From positions 1 to 64,000 of the IMG/VR virus record IMGVR_UViG_3300034092_001898: a stretch of 64,000 bases of DNA; one strand, written 5' to 3'. Below the pieces are notes generated by a model. That model was not told where the DNA came from and made no database searches. It saw nothing but the letters and a program-made list of their open reading frames with translations. The DNA is from a virus. The translations under genes were made by a program, and so were the position numbers. Positions 1 to 7,047 of this stretch are shown one piece after another; position 1 is the stretch's first letter; each line of letters starts with the position of its first letter.

Positions 1-1
1 G

Positions 2-142
2 CACAATACGGGCTCCTGTTCAGACTGCGGCGGATCTGGTCAACAGGTCCAATCCGTTGGAGCCAGCGGCACTACTTACCGGGATTGCTCCACTTGTGGC
101 GGTTCAGGATTGGCGATGCACTGCCGCAAGGTGACGAAATGA
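2..142 (+). CDS. zinc-ribbon protein, C-terminal fragment
   Basis: The window opens inside this gene; an open frame runs from base 2 to a TGA at 140-142. About 46 residues are visible, with two DnaJ-type half-sites, CSDCGGSG and CSTCGGSG, spaced as in a four-cysteine zinc ribbon. The role is unknown; such mini zinc ribbons are common in phage early regions and may bind nucleic acid or protein. It overlaps the next gene by ATGA, so the two are probably translationally coupled. Confidence 0.6.
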   Translation, partial: HNTGSCSDCGGSGQQVQSVGASGTTYRDCSTCGGSGLAMHCRKVTK

Positions 143-390
143 CTTTCGCTGCTCGCCTTGCGGCAGGTTCGCCGATTGCCACCCCCACCTGGTCCCAGTT
201 CAAGGCCGTTCCCTACGGACCCCAGGTCGCTGCCGTTGCTGCAGCACTCGGCCATCCCGAGATCCCGCCTGAGGGTAGGTCCAGCACCTTCCAATCTCCC
301 AACCTCATCATCACCCGCGGCGCCATCTGGCCGGTGACGGTCGCCATCCGCATCACTCGCGCCGTGCGGCGGGGGGTGCAGCGTGGCTGA
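139..390 (+). CDS. hypothetical protein, 83 aa
   Basis: The start is the ATG at 139, which overlaps the upstream stop as ATGA; a longer in-frame start at 85 would lie inside the neighbour. The product is Ala/Pro-rich with an internal TWSQFKAVPYGPQVAAVAAALG stretch and a basic tail. I see no recognisable domain. Its place in an ATGA-coupled series supports it being translated. Confidence 0.5.
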   Translation: MTFAARLAAGSPIATPTWSQFKAVPYGPQVAAVAAALGHPEIPPEGRSSTFQSPNLIITRGAIWPVTVAIRITRAVRRGVQRG

Positions 391-589
391 TCTGAGCCCT
401 GCCGCTCGCTGGATCGACATTCCCTACGGCTGCAACGATTGCGGCTGCGGGCTGCAGGTCAGCACCAGTGAATCCGATGGATCTGCCACTGACGGTGATC
501 CAGTCCGCTGCCCGTTCTGTGGTGCAGATGGACACTTTAACTCGGACGCGGAAGGCGTCTATGACCCGCTGATGAATTACCTGCAATGA
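383..589 (+). CDS. small zinc-ribbon protein, 68 aa
   Basis: It starts at GTG 383 and overlaps the upstream gene by 8 bases. Two cysteine pairs are visible, CNDCGC near residue 17 and CPFCG near residue 43, typical of a compact zinc ribbon. The function is unknown. It ends in an ATGA overlap with the next gene. Confidence 0.6.
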   Translation: MADLSPAARWIDIPYGCNDCGCGLQVSTSESDGSATDGDPVRCPFCGADGHFNSDAEGVYDPLMNYLQ

Positions 590-777
590 CTAAACCTTTC
601 ATGCGGTTTGACAGCCTCGGCGGTTACATTGGCCGCCTTGCATGGTGGAACACATTCGACACACAGGACGTGGCCTTCGACACACAGGACTTGGCCCCTA
701 GATGTCCTGCTAACGTACGCATCTGGGGAAAAGGCCCCTTCTTGCTCAAGGGCAAGGGCTGGGGCAATGCCAAATGA
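586..777 (+). CDS. hypothetical protein, 63 aa
   Basis: It begins at an ATGA overlap with the previous gene and ends in an ATGA overlap with the next. A short duplication, FDTQDVAFDTQD, lies mid-protein, and the C-terminus is Gly/Lys-rich. No family is recognised; support comes only from the overlapping gene train. Confidence 0.45.
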   Translation: MTKPFMRFDSLGGYIGRLAWWNTFDTQDVAFDTQDLAPRCPANVRIWGKGPFLLKGKGWGNAK

Positions 778-1373
778 CCACCACTAACTCGCCCAAAATA
801 CAAACTACCGCGCCTTTTCCCATCACCACCAGCCTGAACCGCATCTTTGCGGCTAATCCTTGCCGCCGTGGCAAGCTCAGGGCGCTGGGCCTCACGGTAA
901 AGGGGGAGCCGGACGATGAACCGATCTTCTTTAGCGAGATCGTGCGTGCTGCCGGACTGCAGGATGCACTCTGGTGCTGTCGCGCAGAGCCGCAGCACTT
1001 TCGCCTCTGGCGGCTTTATGCCGTCTGGTGCGCCAGGTCAGTGCAGCACCTGACGCGGGACCAGCGCAGCATCGACATTCTGGACGTTGCTGAGCGCCAT
1101 GCGTATGGCCTGGCCACGGACGAGGAGTTGGCTGCCGCATGTGCCGTCGCATGGGCCGCACGGCCCTTCCTAGAGGGCGCATGGGCCGTGGCATATGCCG
1201 CTGCAGGGGCCGCCGCATGTGCCGCTGCAGGGGCCGCCGCATATGCCGCTGCAGGGGCCGCCGCAGATTTCGCTGCATTAGCCGCCGGAGATGCTAGAAA
1301 CGCCCAGCGGGCGGCCTTCCTGCAACTCGTTTCCACCGGCACGCTGCCGGACCATCCACCCCTAATCCAATGA
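774..1373 (+). CDS. alanine-repeat protein A, 199 aa
   Basis: Residues 1-130 form an ordinary domain containing WCCRAEPQHFRLWRLYAVWCAR and VAERHAYGLATDEEL. Residues ~130-175 are a low-complexity array of AAAYAAAGAA units encoded by tandem 24-bp repeats, and a short normal tail follows. The gene at 15218-15832 is a clear paralogue (shared DDALWYCRAEPQHSRLWRLY-type core, same alanine block). The alanine block is probably one long helix. Function unknown. ATGA overlaps on both sides. Confidence 0.65.
   Translation: MTTTNSPKIQTTAPFPITTSLNRIFAANPCRRGKLRALGLTVKGEPDDEPIFFSEIVRAAGLQDALWCCRAEPQHFRLWRLYAVWCARSVQHLTRDQRSIDILDVAERHAYGLATDEELAAACAVAWAARPFLEGAWAVAYAAAGAAACAAAGAAAYAAAGAAADFAALAAGDARNAQRAAFLQLVSTGTLPDHPPLIQ
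1191..1262 (+). repeat. three tandem 24-bp repeats in alanine-repeat gene A
   Basis: Units at 1191, 1215 and 1239 differ at one base (GCATATGCC or GCATGTGCC followed by GCTGCAGGGGCCGCC). They encode the Ala-rich block and also leave long but meaningless open frames on the other strand. Confidence 0.85.
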
Positions 1374-1606
1374 CAAGTGAAATTAACCATTGGGAGCAGC
1401 CATTTGAACCACTATTCCCCATTGATGTTGATTGCCATGGAGGCAACATTGGTAGGTTTTATTGGCAAAACCAGCAAACCTTAATCGTTGAACAATGGGG
1501 AGACAATTTTCACGAAAAAACCATCGCCACTGTGCCTGGCTATTGCGGTTGGCTGTTCAATAAGGCTTGTTGGATTGGCTGGTGCATGGGCGGCTTCTGC
1601 CACTAG
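1370..1606 (+). CDS. hypothetical protein, 78 aa
   Basis: It starts by ATGA overlap. The product is Trp/aromatic-rich (HWEQPFEPLF, IGWCMGGFCH), with a hydrophobic C-terminus too short and polar to be a clear membrane segment. No family recognised. Confidence 0.5.
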   Translation: MTSEINHWEQPFEPLFPIDVDCHGGNIGRFYWQNQQTLIVEQWGDNFHEKTIATVPGYCGWLFNKACWIGWCMGGFCH

Positions 1607-1624
1607 CTTGACTTTAATTTTTCC

Positions 1625-1659
1625 AGCGCCTTCCGCGCTTTGGTAACACTGAGAGTGTT
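1625..1659 (+). promoter_or_regulatory. two small inverted repeats ahead of a micro-gene
   Basis: AGCGC-cttcc-GCGCT lies at 1625-1639 and AACACT-gag-AGTGTT at 1645-1659. The first could be a weak terminator of the upstream gene train and the second an operator-like palindrome. No convincing sigma-70 promoter is visible. Interpretation is open. Confidence 0.3.
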
Positions 1660-1667
1660 GGGGCACC

Positions 1668-1805
1668 ATGAACTTGCCGATGCCATTGCACCACTTCGCT
1701 AACTACGGCAGAAACTACGCAAGAAACTACGGAAGAAACTACGGAAGAAATTGCGCAAGGCGATATGGTACTCGATGGAGAAAGAGGCAATCCTTGCCGA
1801 CGTGA
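1668..1805 (+). CDS. 45-aa basic peptide with NYGR repeats
   Basis: An ATG at 1668 opens a 45-codon frame ending with TGA at 1803-1805. The peptide contains four tandem tetrapeptides (NYGR NYAR NYGR NYGR) followed by a very basic tail (RRYGTRWRKR). The arginine-rich composition would suit nucleic-acid binding, but this is inference. The repeats at DNA level (gaaactacg) could also be the selected feature, so coding status is uncertain. Confidence 0.35.
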   Translation: MNLPMPLHHFANYGRNYARNYGRNYGRNCARRYGTRWRKRQSLPT

Positions 1806-2043
1806 CATGACATGATAGCCTTTTTCATTGTGCCGGGGCTTGCGCTCCTTTCTCCATGCCCATCTTGCCGTTCTTTATTGCCCTCTGGCTGCCCCTCCAA
1901 GGCGCCCTGCCCTTGCCTCTGCCATGCGCTGCTTTGCAAGGGACGTGCGCGTCTGAGCCCGCTCAGCCCATTGCGTGAGGATCTGCTGACTAAGTATTGC
2001 TACTCAGCCAGGCAGAGCCTACGATTGGGGCGCATGAGCCGGG

Positions 2044-2067
2044 GGCTTCCTAGCGGAAGCCTCTTTT
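2044..2067 (+). terminator. Rho-independent terminator
   Basis: Stem GGCTTCC (2044-2050), loop TAGC, stem GGAAGCC, then TCTTTT. It closes the first gene train. The interval 1806-2043 holds only a Cys/Leu-rich open frame that reads through this hairpin and that I do not accept as a gene. Confidence 0.75.
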
Positions 2068-2086
2068 CCTGCCCGATCCTACCCCA

Positions 2087-2115
2087 TTGACACCAATGCG
2101 CAGAGACTCTAAGCT
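2087..2115 (+). promoter_or_regulatory. sigma-70-type promoter
   Basis: A perfect -35 TTGACA at 2087-2092, a 17-base spacer and a -10 TAAGCT at 2110-2115. It sits just after the terminator and 22 bases before the start of the membrane-protein gene at 2137, so it probably drives the 2137-2991 unit. Confidence 0.55.
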
Positions 2116-2136
2116 GAACAGGCGCCCCTTCGCTCC

Positions 2137-2343
2137 ATGAAAGCCTCCGTGAACATTCCGCTTTGGCCTGCCATTGCCTCAGGTCTGCTTTATGCAGCCT
2201 CGCTCAATGGCATTGTCATTCCGACATGGCTTATCCTGCTTCCGTTGTTTCCTTATGCAATTCTTGCTGCTGCCGGTCTCGCCATTCTGGTTCTAACTAT
2301 CGTCATAGCCTTGATTGAATCCTACCAAAATCTTTCCAAATGA
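2137..2343 (+). CDS. small two-helix membrane protein, 68 aa
   Basis: Two hydrophobic segments are visible, about residues 8-28 and 30-60 (WLILLPLFPYAILAAAGLAI and onward), leaving a short polar tail. Function unknown; holin-like or superinfection-exclusion roles are possible but nothing decides this. It overlaps the next gene by ATGA. Confidence 0.55.
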   Translation: MKASVNIPLWPAIASGLLYAASLNGIVIPTWLILLPLFPYAILAAAGLAILVLTIVIALIESYQNLSK

Positions 2344-2819
2344 ATCAAGTTTTTCTAACATTCACTTTCAAGTCTGACTCTGGCCATTTTTTGCTGGTGC
2401 AGACAGTGAAAGGAGCAAGAATCATTTTTAACGACGATAATCAGATCATTGCTTTTGATCAGATTGACTCTTTGATTGACGCCCTCAAGGCACTCCAGGC
2501 TAATGCCACAAAGTCGGAGGTAAAATCCAGTGAAGTTGATTCAATAGTGCCTCGCAATGGAGGCGAAGAGGTGCTTAGCTCGGGTCAGATTCTGCCCCCC
2601 TTCAATTTTGATAGCAACGACAAGCTATCAGCCCTTGTCGGACGAAAGGTTCGCCTTAGGAACGGGAATGTTACATCCGTTTATACAGTAGACTTGGACT
2701 GCAGTAAGGACGAGGAGAAGATTCGGCACTCAGAGGGATGGGTGTATAGGGATGGAACTTTCCACCTGGGTTGCGAAGACAGGTACGACATCGTTGAGGT
2801 GTGTCCAGTAAATGAATGA
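2340..2819 (+). CDS. hypothetical protein, 159 aa
   Basis: ATGA overlap with the upstream gene. It has a beta-rich N-terminal part (HFLLVQTVKGARIIFNDD), a polar linker, and a C-terminal part resembling small SH3-like barrels (LVGRKVRLRNGNVTSVYTVD, then GWVYRDGTFHLGCEDRYDIV). The SH3-like reading is a guess. It precedes and overlaps the HicA-like gene but does not look like HicB. Confidence 0.55.
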   Translation: MNQVFLTFTFKSDSGHFLLVQTVKGARIIFNDDNQIIAFDQIDSLIDALKALQANATKSEVKSSEVDSIVPRNGGEEVLSSGQILPPFNFDSNDKLSALVGRKVRLRNGNVTSVYTVDLDCSKDEEKIRHSEGWVYRDGTFHLGCEDRYDIVEVCPVNE

Positions 2820-2991
2820 CATTATTGGACTTTGCGAGAAGCATGGTTTCTCTCTAAAAAGGTCACGCAAGCATCTCGTCTTTGCTCATCCTTCTGGTGC
2901 TCACTTGACCACCAGTAAAACTGCTAGTGATAATCGCGCCCTACGAAACATTGAACGAGACATTAAAAGGCTACTAAAAAGCAGGGACTAA
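2812..2991 (+). CDS. HicA-like (YcfA-type) small protein, 59 aa
   Basis: ATG 2812 overlaps the previous gene by 8 bases; stop TAA 2989-2991. The fold signature is HicA-like: an N-terminal helix, then GFSLKRSRKHLVFAHPSG with a central His, then a TSKTASDNRALRNIERD segment. HicA proteins are dsRBD-fold mRNA interferases, but phage members of this KTxSDxRALxN subtype often stand alone and may only bind RNA. No HicB-like antitoxin is adjacent. A Rho-independent terminator follows 4 bases later. Confidence 0.55.
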   Translation: MNDIIGLCEKHGFSLKRSRKHLVFAHPSGAHLTTSKTASDNRALRNIERDIKRLLKSRD

Positions 2992-2995
2992 ACGA

Positions 2996-3016
2996 GGGGC
3001 CAGTAGGCCCCTTTTT
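2996..3016 (+). terminator. Rho-independent terminator
   Basis: GGGGCC-agta-GGCCCC followed by TTTTT, directly after the HicA-like gene. It ends the 2137-2991 unit. Confidence 0.85.
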
Positions 3017-3021
3017 CGTTG

Positions 3022-3276
3022 GGGACTAAATGAAATCGCAGTAGAGGGAGGGACTAAGGGACTAGCAGGATTGCAGTAAAGACTAGGGGCAAAAGGACTA
3101 GCCGGATTGCAGTAAAAGGGACCAATGGACTAAGGGACTAAGGGACTAGCCGGATTGCAGTAAAAGGAGCTAAGGGACTAGCCGACTCGCCGTAAAGGGA
3201 CTAGCCGACTCGCGGTAAAAGGGACATTCGACTCGCGGTAAAAGGGACATTCGACCTTCGGCAAAAAGGACAGCCG
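3022..3276 (+). repeat. degenerate tandem repeats, non-coding
   Basis: About eight imperfect copies of a unit built from GGGACTAGCCG, ATTGCAGTAAA or ACTCGCGGTAAA, with spacing drifting between roughly 20 and 35 bases. No gene is present. A related motif (GGAGCCAGTAAAGGG) recurs at 6282-6345. The following bases, 3277-3476, show nothing I can call. Confidence 0.7.
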
Positions 3277-3476
3277 GATCATCAAGAGCCAGGCTGTGTG
3301 CTGCCATGCGTATTTTGGCGGCCAATAGCCAGGCTACTGAGAAGTGGCGTTGGCCTTGTGCCACTAGGCGCACTGTCTACTGGTCCGGGCTGTGGGCTGT
3401 GGGCTGTGGCAATAATTAGGCCACGCGGACCGCTACGGTTCCGCGCACCTTCAACCTTCCTCCATTGCCTCCTTCC

Positions 3477-3674
3477 ATGGAAAATGTCCATTTTCACCTA
3501 GGCCGCTGGATAGTCGCCTGCCAATCCGACCGGGGGGGATACCAAACCCCCACCCGAGATGGGGACACCGTGTTTAGCAGATCCCCGGATCTTTTTACGG
3601 GTTGGCATTACGCCAACAGGAAAGATGCTATCAAGCGTGCTAACGCTATTTATGGTGCGCACAATGACGGCTGA
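3477..3674 (+). CDS. hypothetical protein, 65 aa
   Basis: I choose ATG 3477, preceded by the CCTTCC pyrimidine context seen at many starts here; a TTG at 3465 is an alternative. The product is soluble with a typical small-phage-protein look (YANRKDAIKRANAIYG). No family recognised. Confidence 0.5.
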   Translation: MENVHFHLGRWIVACQSDRGGYQTPTRDGDTVFSRSPDLFTGWHYANRKDAIKRANAIYGAHNDG

Positions 3675-3882
3675 GCTTCCCATTTTCGCAAAGCCAACCA
3701 GTGAACAAATGGCCGCCGATTATGTAATCTCTATTTCAATGGCCCGGACGAGTTGGCTTCGTCTATTGTGGGCTGCCGACATTCTGTGTCAATTCCTTTC
3801 TATGGTGCCTTCCTTCCCGGTTGATTCACTGGCCCGGATTAGGCATTCTGTTAAACTTCTCCACCTTGCGCTAGAAAAATGA
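3664..3882 (+). CDS. hypothetical protein, 72 aa
   Basis: Start ATG 3664, inside the end of the previous gene (11-base overlap). The protein is helical and moderately hydrophobic (SMARTSWLRLLWAADILCQFL) and could be an amphipathic helical bundle. No family recognised. ATGA overlap with the next gene. Confidence 0.5.
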   Translation: MTAELPIFAKPTSEQMAADYVISISMARTSWLRLLWAADILCQFLSMVPSFPVDSLARIRHSVKLLHLALEK

Positions 3883-4529
3883 TCGAACTTCCGACCATTG
3901 CGCTCCACATCGCGGCGCAGTTCTGCCCTAAAAAGGCAGATTTTAGGCCGACGCTAGAGGGTATCAGGGTTAGGCCATGTTCCGATCCTTCTAGGGTGGA
4001 GCTTTTGGCCGCGAATGGCTTCATTGGCGCTTCTCTGTCTTTTCGGCATTCCCATGATCTAGTGCCGATTCAAGAGGACATCCCATCGTCGCCGTTCGTG
4101 AAACTAAAAGACGGAGGATGCACTATCACTCAACAAAACCCCCATCTGTATGATGTGGAAATTGTCCACAATGGCAAGCAAACGTTAACCGTGGAGAGTT
4201 GTCATAAGTTGCCCGACCATTTTCAACAAGTGTTAGGGATTGGGGAGGCTTTCGATAATCAAATGGTGGGAGATTTTAGCCGCTGGATGCTTGATCCGGC
4301 GCCAATGATGGTTCCGCTCAAGATTGCGCAAAAGTGGGGCGATGGTAAAGTCTTGTGCCTGCGATCATTCCGTAATCAGTCTTGTTTGTTTCAGGCAAAC
4401 TTGGACCTTCCGCTCATCACAGATGCCGTGCTGCAGTGGGTAATCATGCCGATTTCGGCGGCAGATTCTGCCGCCTACTGCGACGATCCGCACGCAAACT
4501 ATTCAGCCGCCAGGAAAGAAGATGCGTGA
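3879..4529 (+). CDS. hypothetical protein, possible sliding-clamp-like fold, 216 aa
   Basis: An internal GIRVRPCSDPSRVELLAANGF stretch and a C-terminal VLQWVIMPIS recall the LxGVRV...VELxATDG and YVLMPM motifs of DnaN-type clamp domains. A full three-domain clamp is about 370 residues, so this would be shortened. The similarity is weak and visual only; the protein may be unrelated. It overlaps both neighbours. Confidence 0.35.
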   Translation: MIELPTIALHIAAQFCPKKADFRPTLEGIRVRPCSDPSRVELLAANGFIGASLSFRHSHDLVPIQEDIPSSPFVKLKDGGCTITQQNPHLYDVEIVHNGKQTLTVESCHKLPDHFQQVLGIGEAFDNQMVGDFSRWMLDPAPMMVPLKIAQKWGDGKVLCLRSFRNQSCLFQANLDLPLITDAVLQWVIMPISAADSAAYCDDPHANYSAARKEDA

Positions 4530-4785
4530 TTCTGCGACCTTGGCGCATCGTTTGCTGTCAATTAGTGGCAAAACCACCTTGGGGGATTTTGTCACTACTT
4601 TGCCGGACGGTCAGCCCGTCCTGATCCCGCGCCATCAGCCGCGAGAATACAGGGAAATCACCCCCGCTTTTGCAGGCAGAGCATGGCCGCTGTCAAGAGA
4701 CGAAGCCCGGCGAGTCCGGCAAGCCGACTGGGCCAGTTTATTCCCTGGCACATTCTCGGCCCGGACCGTCTCCTGCTCCGCCTAG
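4522..4785 (+). CDS. hypothetical protein, 87 aa
   Basis: ATG 4522, overlapping the upstream gene by 8 bases. A central PDGQPVLIPRHQPREYREI segment is followed by a charged helix. Two other open frames cover 4670-4922, but this one continues the overlapping train and is preferred. Confidence 0.4.
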   Translation: MRDSATLAHRLLSISGKTTLGDFVTTLPDGQPVLIPRHQPREYREITPAFAGRAWPLSRDEARRVRQADWASLFPGTFSARTVSCSA

Positions 4786-4836
4786 GATTCCGTCAAGCGG
4801 GCAAGCCCGCACCATCCCACGATCTAATTCGTTCCC

Positions 4837-5298
4837 ATGGAAACACTCAACAGAGCTTTAGACAATGCGCAAGCGTGGGCAGAATCAATCGCCCATCTTC
4901 ACGAAGCCCATCTCTTTTGTAACGATGACTCAATCGAAGCACGAGAAATCAGCCGGGAAGCCCGCAGTTTGCTAAGGAAGGGGTTTGATTTCGATGGCTG
5001 CAATCGCGGCGAAGTTTTGGGTGCTATTGAGGATCACAGCCGGGAGTCGGTTTTATGCGTGGAAGTGCGCCAAGACTGGCACGCGCCGGGACTATCTGCA
5101 GATCTGTTAGATTTCTCCATCCTCCTTTCTACCGGGGGACCAGCCCTAAGGCTGCGGGGAGACCTTACTTCATACTGCGAACCGCGCCGCGCCTGGCTGG
5201 AATATCAAGACTGGTATACGCCATGGAGGGAATACCACGGGGGCGAGCTTGACGCTTTGCTGTGGTTTGCTTCCCTGTTTTGGTACGGGGAAGGCTGA
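4837..5298 (+). CDS. phage protein with STGGP / LEYQDW signature, 153 aa
   Basis: ATG 4837 in a CCCATGG context. The C-terminal half carries ILLSTGGPALRLRGDL and AWLEYQDWYTPW, a signature I recognise from a widespread family of unknown function in tailed phages of many hosts. The N-terminal half is a charged helical domain. Its biochemical role is not known. Confidence 0.65.
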   Translation: METLNRALDNAQAWAESIAHLHEAHLFCNDDSIEAREISREARSLLRKGFDFDGCNRGEVLGAIEDHSRESVLCVEVRQDWHAPGLSADLLDFSILLSTGGPALRLRGDLTSYCEPRRAWLEYQDWYTPWREYHGGELDALLWFASLFWYGEG

Positions 5299-5306
5299 TT
5301 AACAAC

Positions 5307-5327
5307 GGGGCGAGCAATTCGCCCCTA
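5307..5327 (+). terminator. probable terminator hairpin
   Basis: GGGGCGA-gcaat-TCGCCCC, followed by a pyrimidine stretch rather than a pure T run. The same stretch serves as the pyrimidine leader of the gene at 5373. Confidence 0.5.
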
Positions 5328-5372
5328 CTCTCTCTCTTTGTCTCCTTTTCCTTTCCACACGCACCGCAAGCC

Positions 5373-5567
5373 ATGATCAGCCTTGAGAAGATCGGCTACA
5401 GTTCCACCATCTACAGCAACAACGAAGCCGGCAAAGCTCGCGCCGAAGCTACCTTGGCCGTTGCAATCGAAACAGCCTGCCCCGGTGAAACCTTCGATCT
5501 GTTTCACAACGGCCGCGGCTGGGTTGTCCGCATGTTTGAGGATGGCGACTTCGTTCAGACCATCTAA
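5373..5567 (+). CDS. hypothetical protein, 64 aa
   Basis: I place the start at ATG 5373, after a roughly 40-base C/T-rich leader without Shine-Dalgarno; the open frame extends upstream but without coding character. The product is a small acidic alpha/beta protein (YSSTIYSNNEAGKARAEA, GRGWVVRMFEDGDF). Confidence 0.55.
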   Translation: MISLEKIGYSSTIYSNNEAGKARAEATLAVAIETACPGETFDLFHNGRGWVVRMFEDGDFVQTI

Positions 5568-5585
5568 CCCCCCCCCCACAGGCCC

Positions 5586-5614
5586 ACCGGGAGCCTATCC
5601 CGGTAGTTTCTTTT
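5586..5614 (+). terminator. hairpin before gene 5631, possible terminator
   Basis: ACCGGG (5586-5591) pairs with CCCGGT (5599-5604), followed by AGTTTCTTTTC. It closes the 5373 gene and flows into the pyrimidine leader of the next one. Confidence 0.5.
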
Positions 5615-5630
5615 CCTTTGCTTTCCTATC

Positions 5631-5996
5631 ATGCTGTGTTTTCCCGTTTCGCTGCCTCTTGCCTTGATTGAATGGCAAGATCTTTCTAGAGGATTTCATG
5701 GAGGCTTTCTACAGTCCGAAACTATCGCCATTCAAGAAGAAGAAGGGGAACCGATAGGAATAGAAATCGCCGTAAAAGAGTACACATCAGACAGTGAGGA
5801 TTACTTCGGCGTTAGCTGCCCCGCGTGGGAAGTGTTGGTCACTATTTACGATGAATTGTCTCCTAGTGGAAGATCTTACCATTGCGGGGACGATTTCACA
5901 TCCTCGGACAATGCCAGGGAGTATGCCGCCTATATTGTGTGGCAATTTAGAAAGGGGCATAGGCTGTCTTGCGTTCCTTCTCAACTGATCGACTAA
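5631..5996 (+). CDS. hypothetical protein, 121 aa
   Basis: ATG 5631 follows a pyrimidine-rich leader. The protein is acidic in its first half and ends in a helical segment (SSDNAREYAAYIVWQFRKGH). No family recognised. It overlaps the next gene by TAATG. Confidence 0.5.
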   Translation: MLCFPVSLPLALIEWQDLSRGFHGGFLQSETIAIQEEEGEPIGIEIAVKEYTSDSEDYFGVSCPAWEVLVTIYDELSPSGRSYHCGDDFTSSDNAREYAAYIVWQFRKGHRLSCVPSQLID

Positions 5997-6271
5997 TGAC
6001 GTTTTCCCCGCTTCGTTATTTGACTATCAGCGACGCACAAGCGCTAGATAGTGCCGCCGAAAGATTCTGTGAACGCCATGGAATCAGCCTACATCTAGGC
6101 TTCAGCGTCGAAGAAAGACCCTATCTTGCCCTAGATTTGTATTTGTTTTTCCACCACGATAAGGCTCTAAAAAGACTTTGGCAGGCTTGCTTCTGTAGGG
6201 CATTAAAGGTTAAGCCTGCGGCCAATGTGTGCTTGGCCCATGGTTACGTGGGCCATACAGTTAAGGGCTAG
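5996..6271 (+). CDS. hypothetical protein, 91 aa
   Basis: ATG 5996 overlaps the upstream stop (TAATG). The sequence reads as a small alpha/beta protein (AAERFCERHGISLHLGF, LALDLYLFFHHDKALKRLW). No family recognised. Confidence 0.5.
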   Translation: MTFSPLRYLTISDAQALDSAAERFCERHGISLHLGFSVEERPYLALDLYLFFHHDKALKRLWQACFCRALKVKPAANVCLAHGYVGHTVKG

Positions 6272-6281
6272 GGACTCGCTA

Positions 6282-6345
6282 GGAGCCAGTAAAGGGACAA
6301 AACGGGAGCCAGTAAAGGGGACAAAACGGGAGCCAGTAAAGGGGA
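6282..6345 (+). repeat. three direct repeats GGAGCCAGTAAAGGG
   Basis: Copies begin at 6282, 6305 and 6329 (period 23-24) and are separated by ACAAAACG. They share the CAGTAAAGG core with the repeats at 3022-3276. Non-coding. Confidence 0.75.
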
Positions 6346-6381
6346 TGGGGTGGCAATCATAAAAGGGGGAATTGGCGGGCT

Positions 6382-6465
6382 GCTATTGAGAATCATTTGC
6401 AATAGCTCTTGCTATTGAGAATCATTTGCAATAGCTCTTGCTATTGAGAATCATTCTCAAATAGC
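6382..6465 (+). promoter_or_regulatory. three tandem 29-bp Fur-box-like palindromes
   Basis: Units start at 6382, 6411 and 6440. Units 1 and 2 are identical: arms GCTATTG and CAATAGC flank AGAATCATTTG. Unit 3 contains a perfect 8-1-8 palindrome TTGAGAAT-C-ATTCTCAA (6444-6460), whose TGAGAATnATTCTCA core has the 7-1-7 layout of a Fur/PerR-class box. The array lies in the 367-base gap before the gene at 6639. It may bind a host or phage regulator, or act as RNA hairpins. Confidence 0.55.
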
Positions 6466-6596
6466 TTCCTGCTCTACCCTGGCTTGTGACGATCCGCAGA
6501 CTGGCACAGGGAACTGCGCTAGGTTGCCGATGGGGCGCCACTATGGGAGAGCCTGATGGTTCCGCAACTACGGTTCCAACGGATGACCAACGGCCC

Positions 6597-6615
6597 GCCC
6601 GGAGCCCATCCGGGC
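6597..6615 (+). other. hairpin GCCCGGA-gccca-TCCGGGC in leader
   Basis: A perfect 7-bp stem 24 bases before the start codon at 6639. No T run follows, so it is either a weak terminator or a structured leader. The rest of 6466-6596 shows nothing else. Confidence 0.5.
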
Positions 6616-6638
6616 ATCCATCCCATCATTTCATTGCC

Positions 6639-7001
6639 ATGTCCTATTTCAATTCCCATGATTTCGCGGAGAAGATCGACGCGGTCAGCGTCGCCGCGTC
6701 GCAAGCAGCGCTTCCCGGCAGACTGGAGTCCGCGCTATTCATTGCGCGTCTCAGAGCTTATGCTCTTGCCGTCAGCCTGGCTGATTCCCCCTTTGCGTGG
6801 CCTGGAGGGTATCCACGCTATGGCATTTTGTCCGATTGTGAGGCATTGTGTCCTAATTGCTGTCGTACTGAGATCAGTAGCATTATGAATGCTGACTTTC
6901 ACGATGGATGGCTGCTAGTGGACTCTACCGTGAACTACGAAGACGGCGAGCTTTGCTGTGGCAACTGCAACGCACAGATTCCCGCGGCTTACGCTGAATA
7001 G
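6639..7001 (+). CDS. zinc-ribbon phage protein, 120 aa
   Basis: I choose ATG 6639 because the frame upstream lacks coding character. The N-terminal half is helical (IARLRAYALAVSLAD); the C-terminal half has CPNCCRTEI and ELCCGNCNAQ, two cysteine pairs forming a probable zinc ribbon with an intervening DGWLLVD strand. This arrangement is common among phage proteins of unknown role. Confidence 0.6.
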   Translation: MSYFNSHDFAEKIDAVSVAASQAALPGRLESALFIARLRAYALAVSLADSPFAWPGGYPRYGILSDCEALCPNCCRTEISSIMNADFHDGWLLVDSTVNYEDGELCCGNCNAQIPAAYAE

Positions 7002-7047
7002 TTGCAATCTCCCTTCCCTTTGTTCTCACCTTCCCCCCCCTCTTCCC

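Noticed and set aside
1016-1390. Ala-rich minus-strand frame opposite the alanine-repeat gene
   Set aside because: GC-rich repeats keep several frames open on both strands; the + frame has the conserved paralogous core.
1812-2090. 92-codon Cys/Leu-rich frame
   Set aside because: It reads through a strong terminator and stops at the next promoter; composition is not protein-like.
3022-3276. CRISPR-like array
   Set aside because: Units are degenerate, spacing irregular and the spacers are themselves repeats; no cas genes.
6382-6465. Short CRISPR or attachment site
   Set aside because: The three units are contiguous 29-bp tandem repeats with internal palindromes; no spacers and no integrase.
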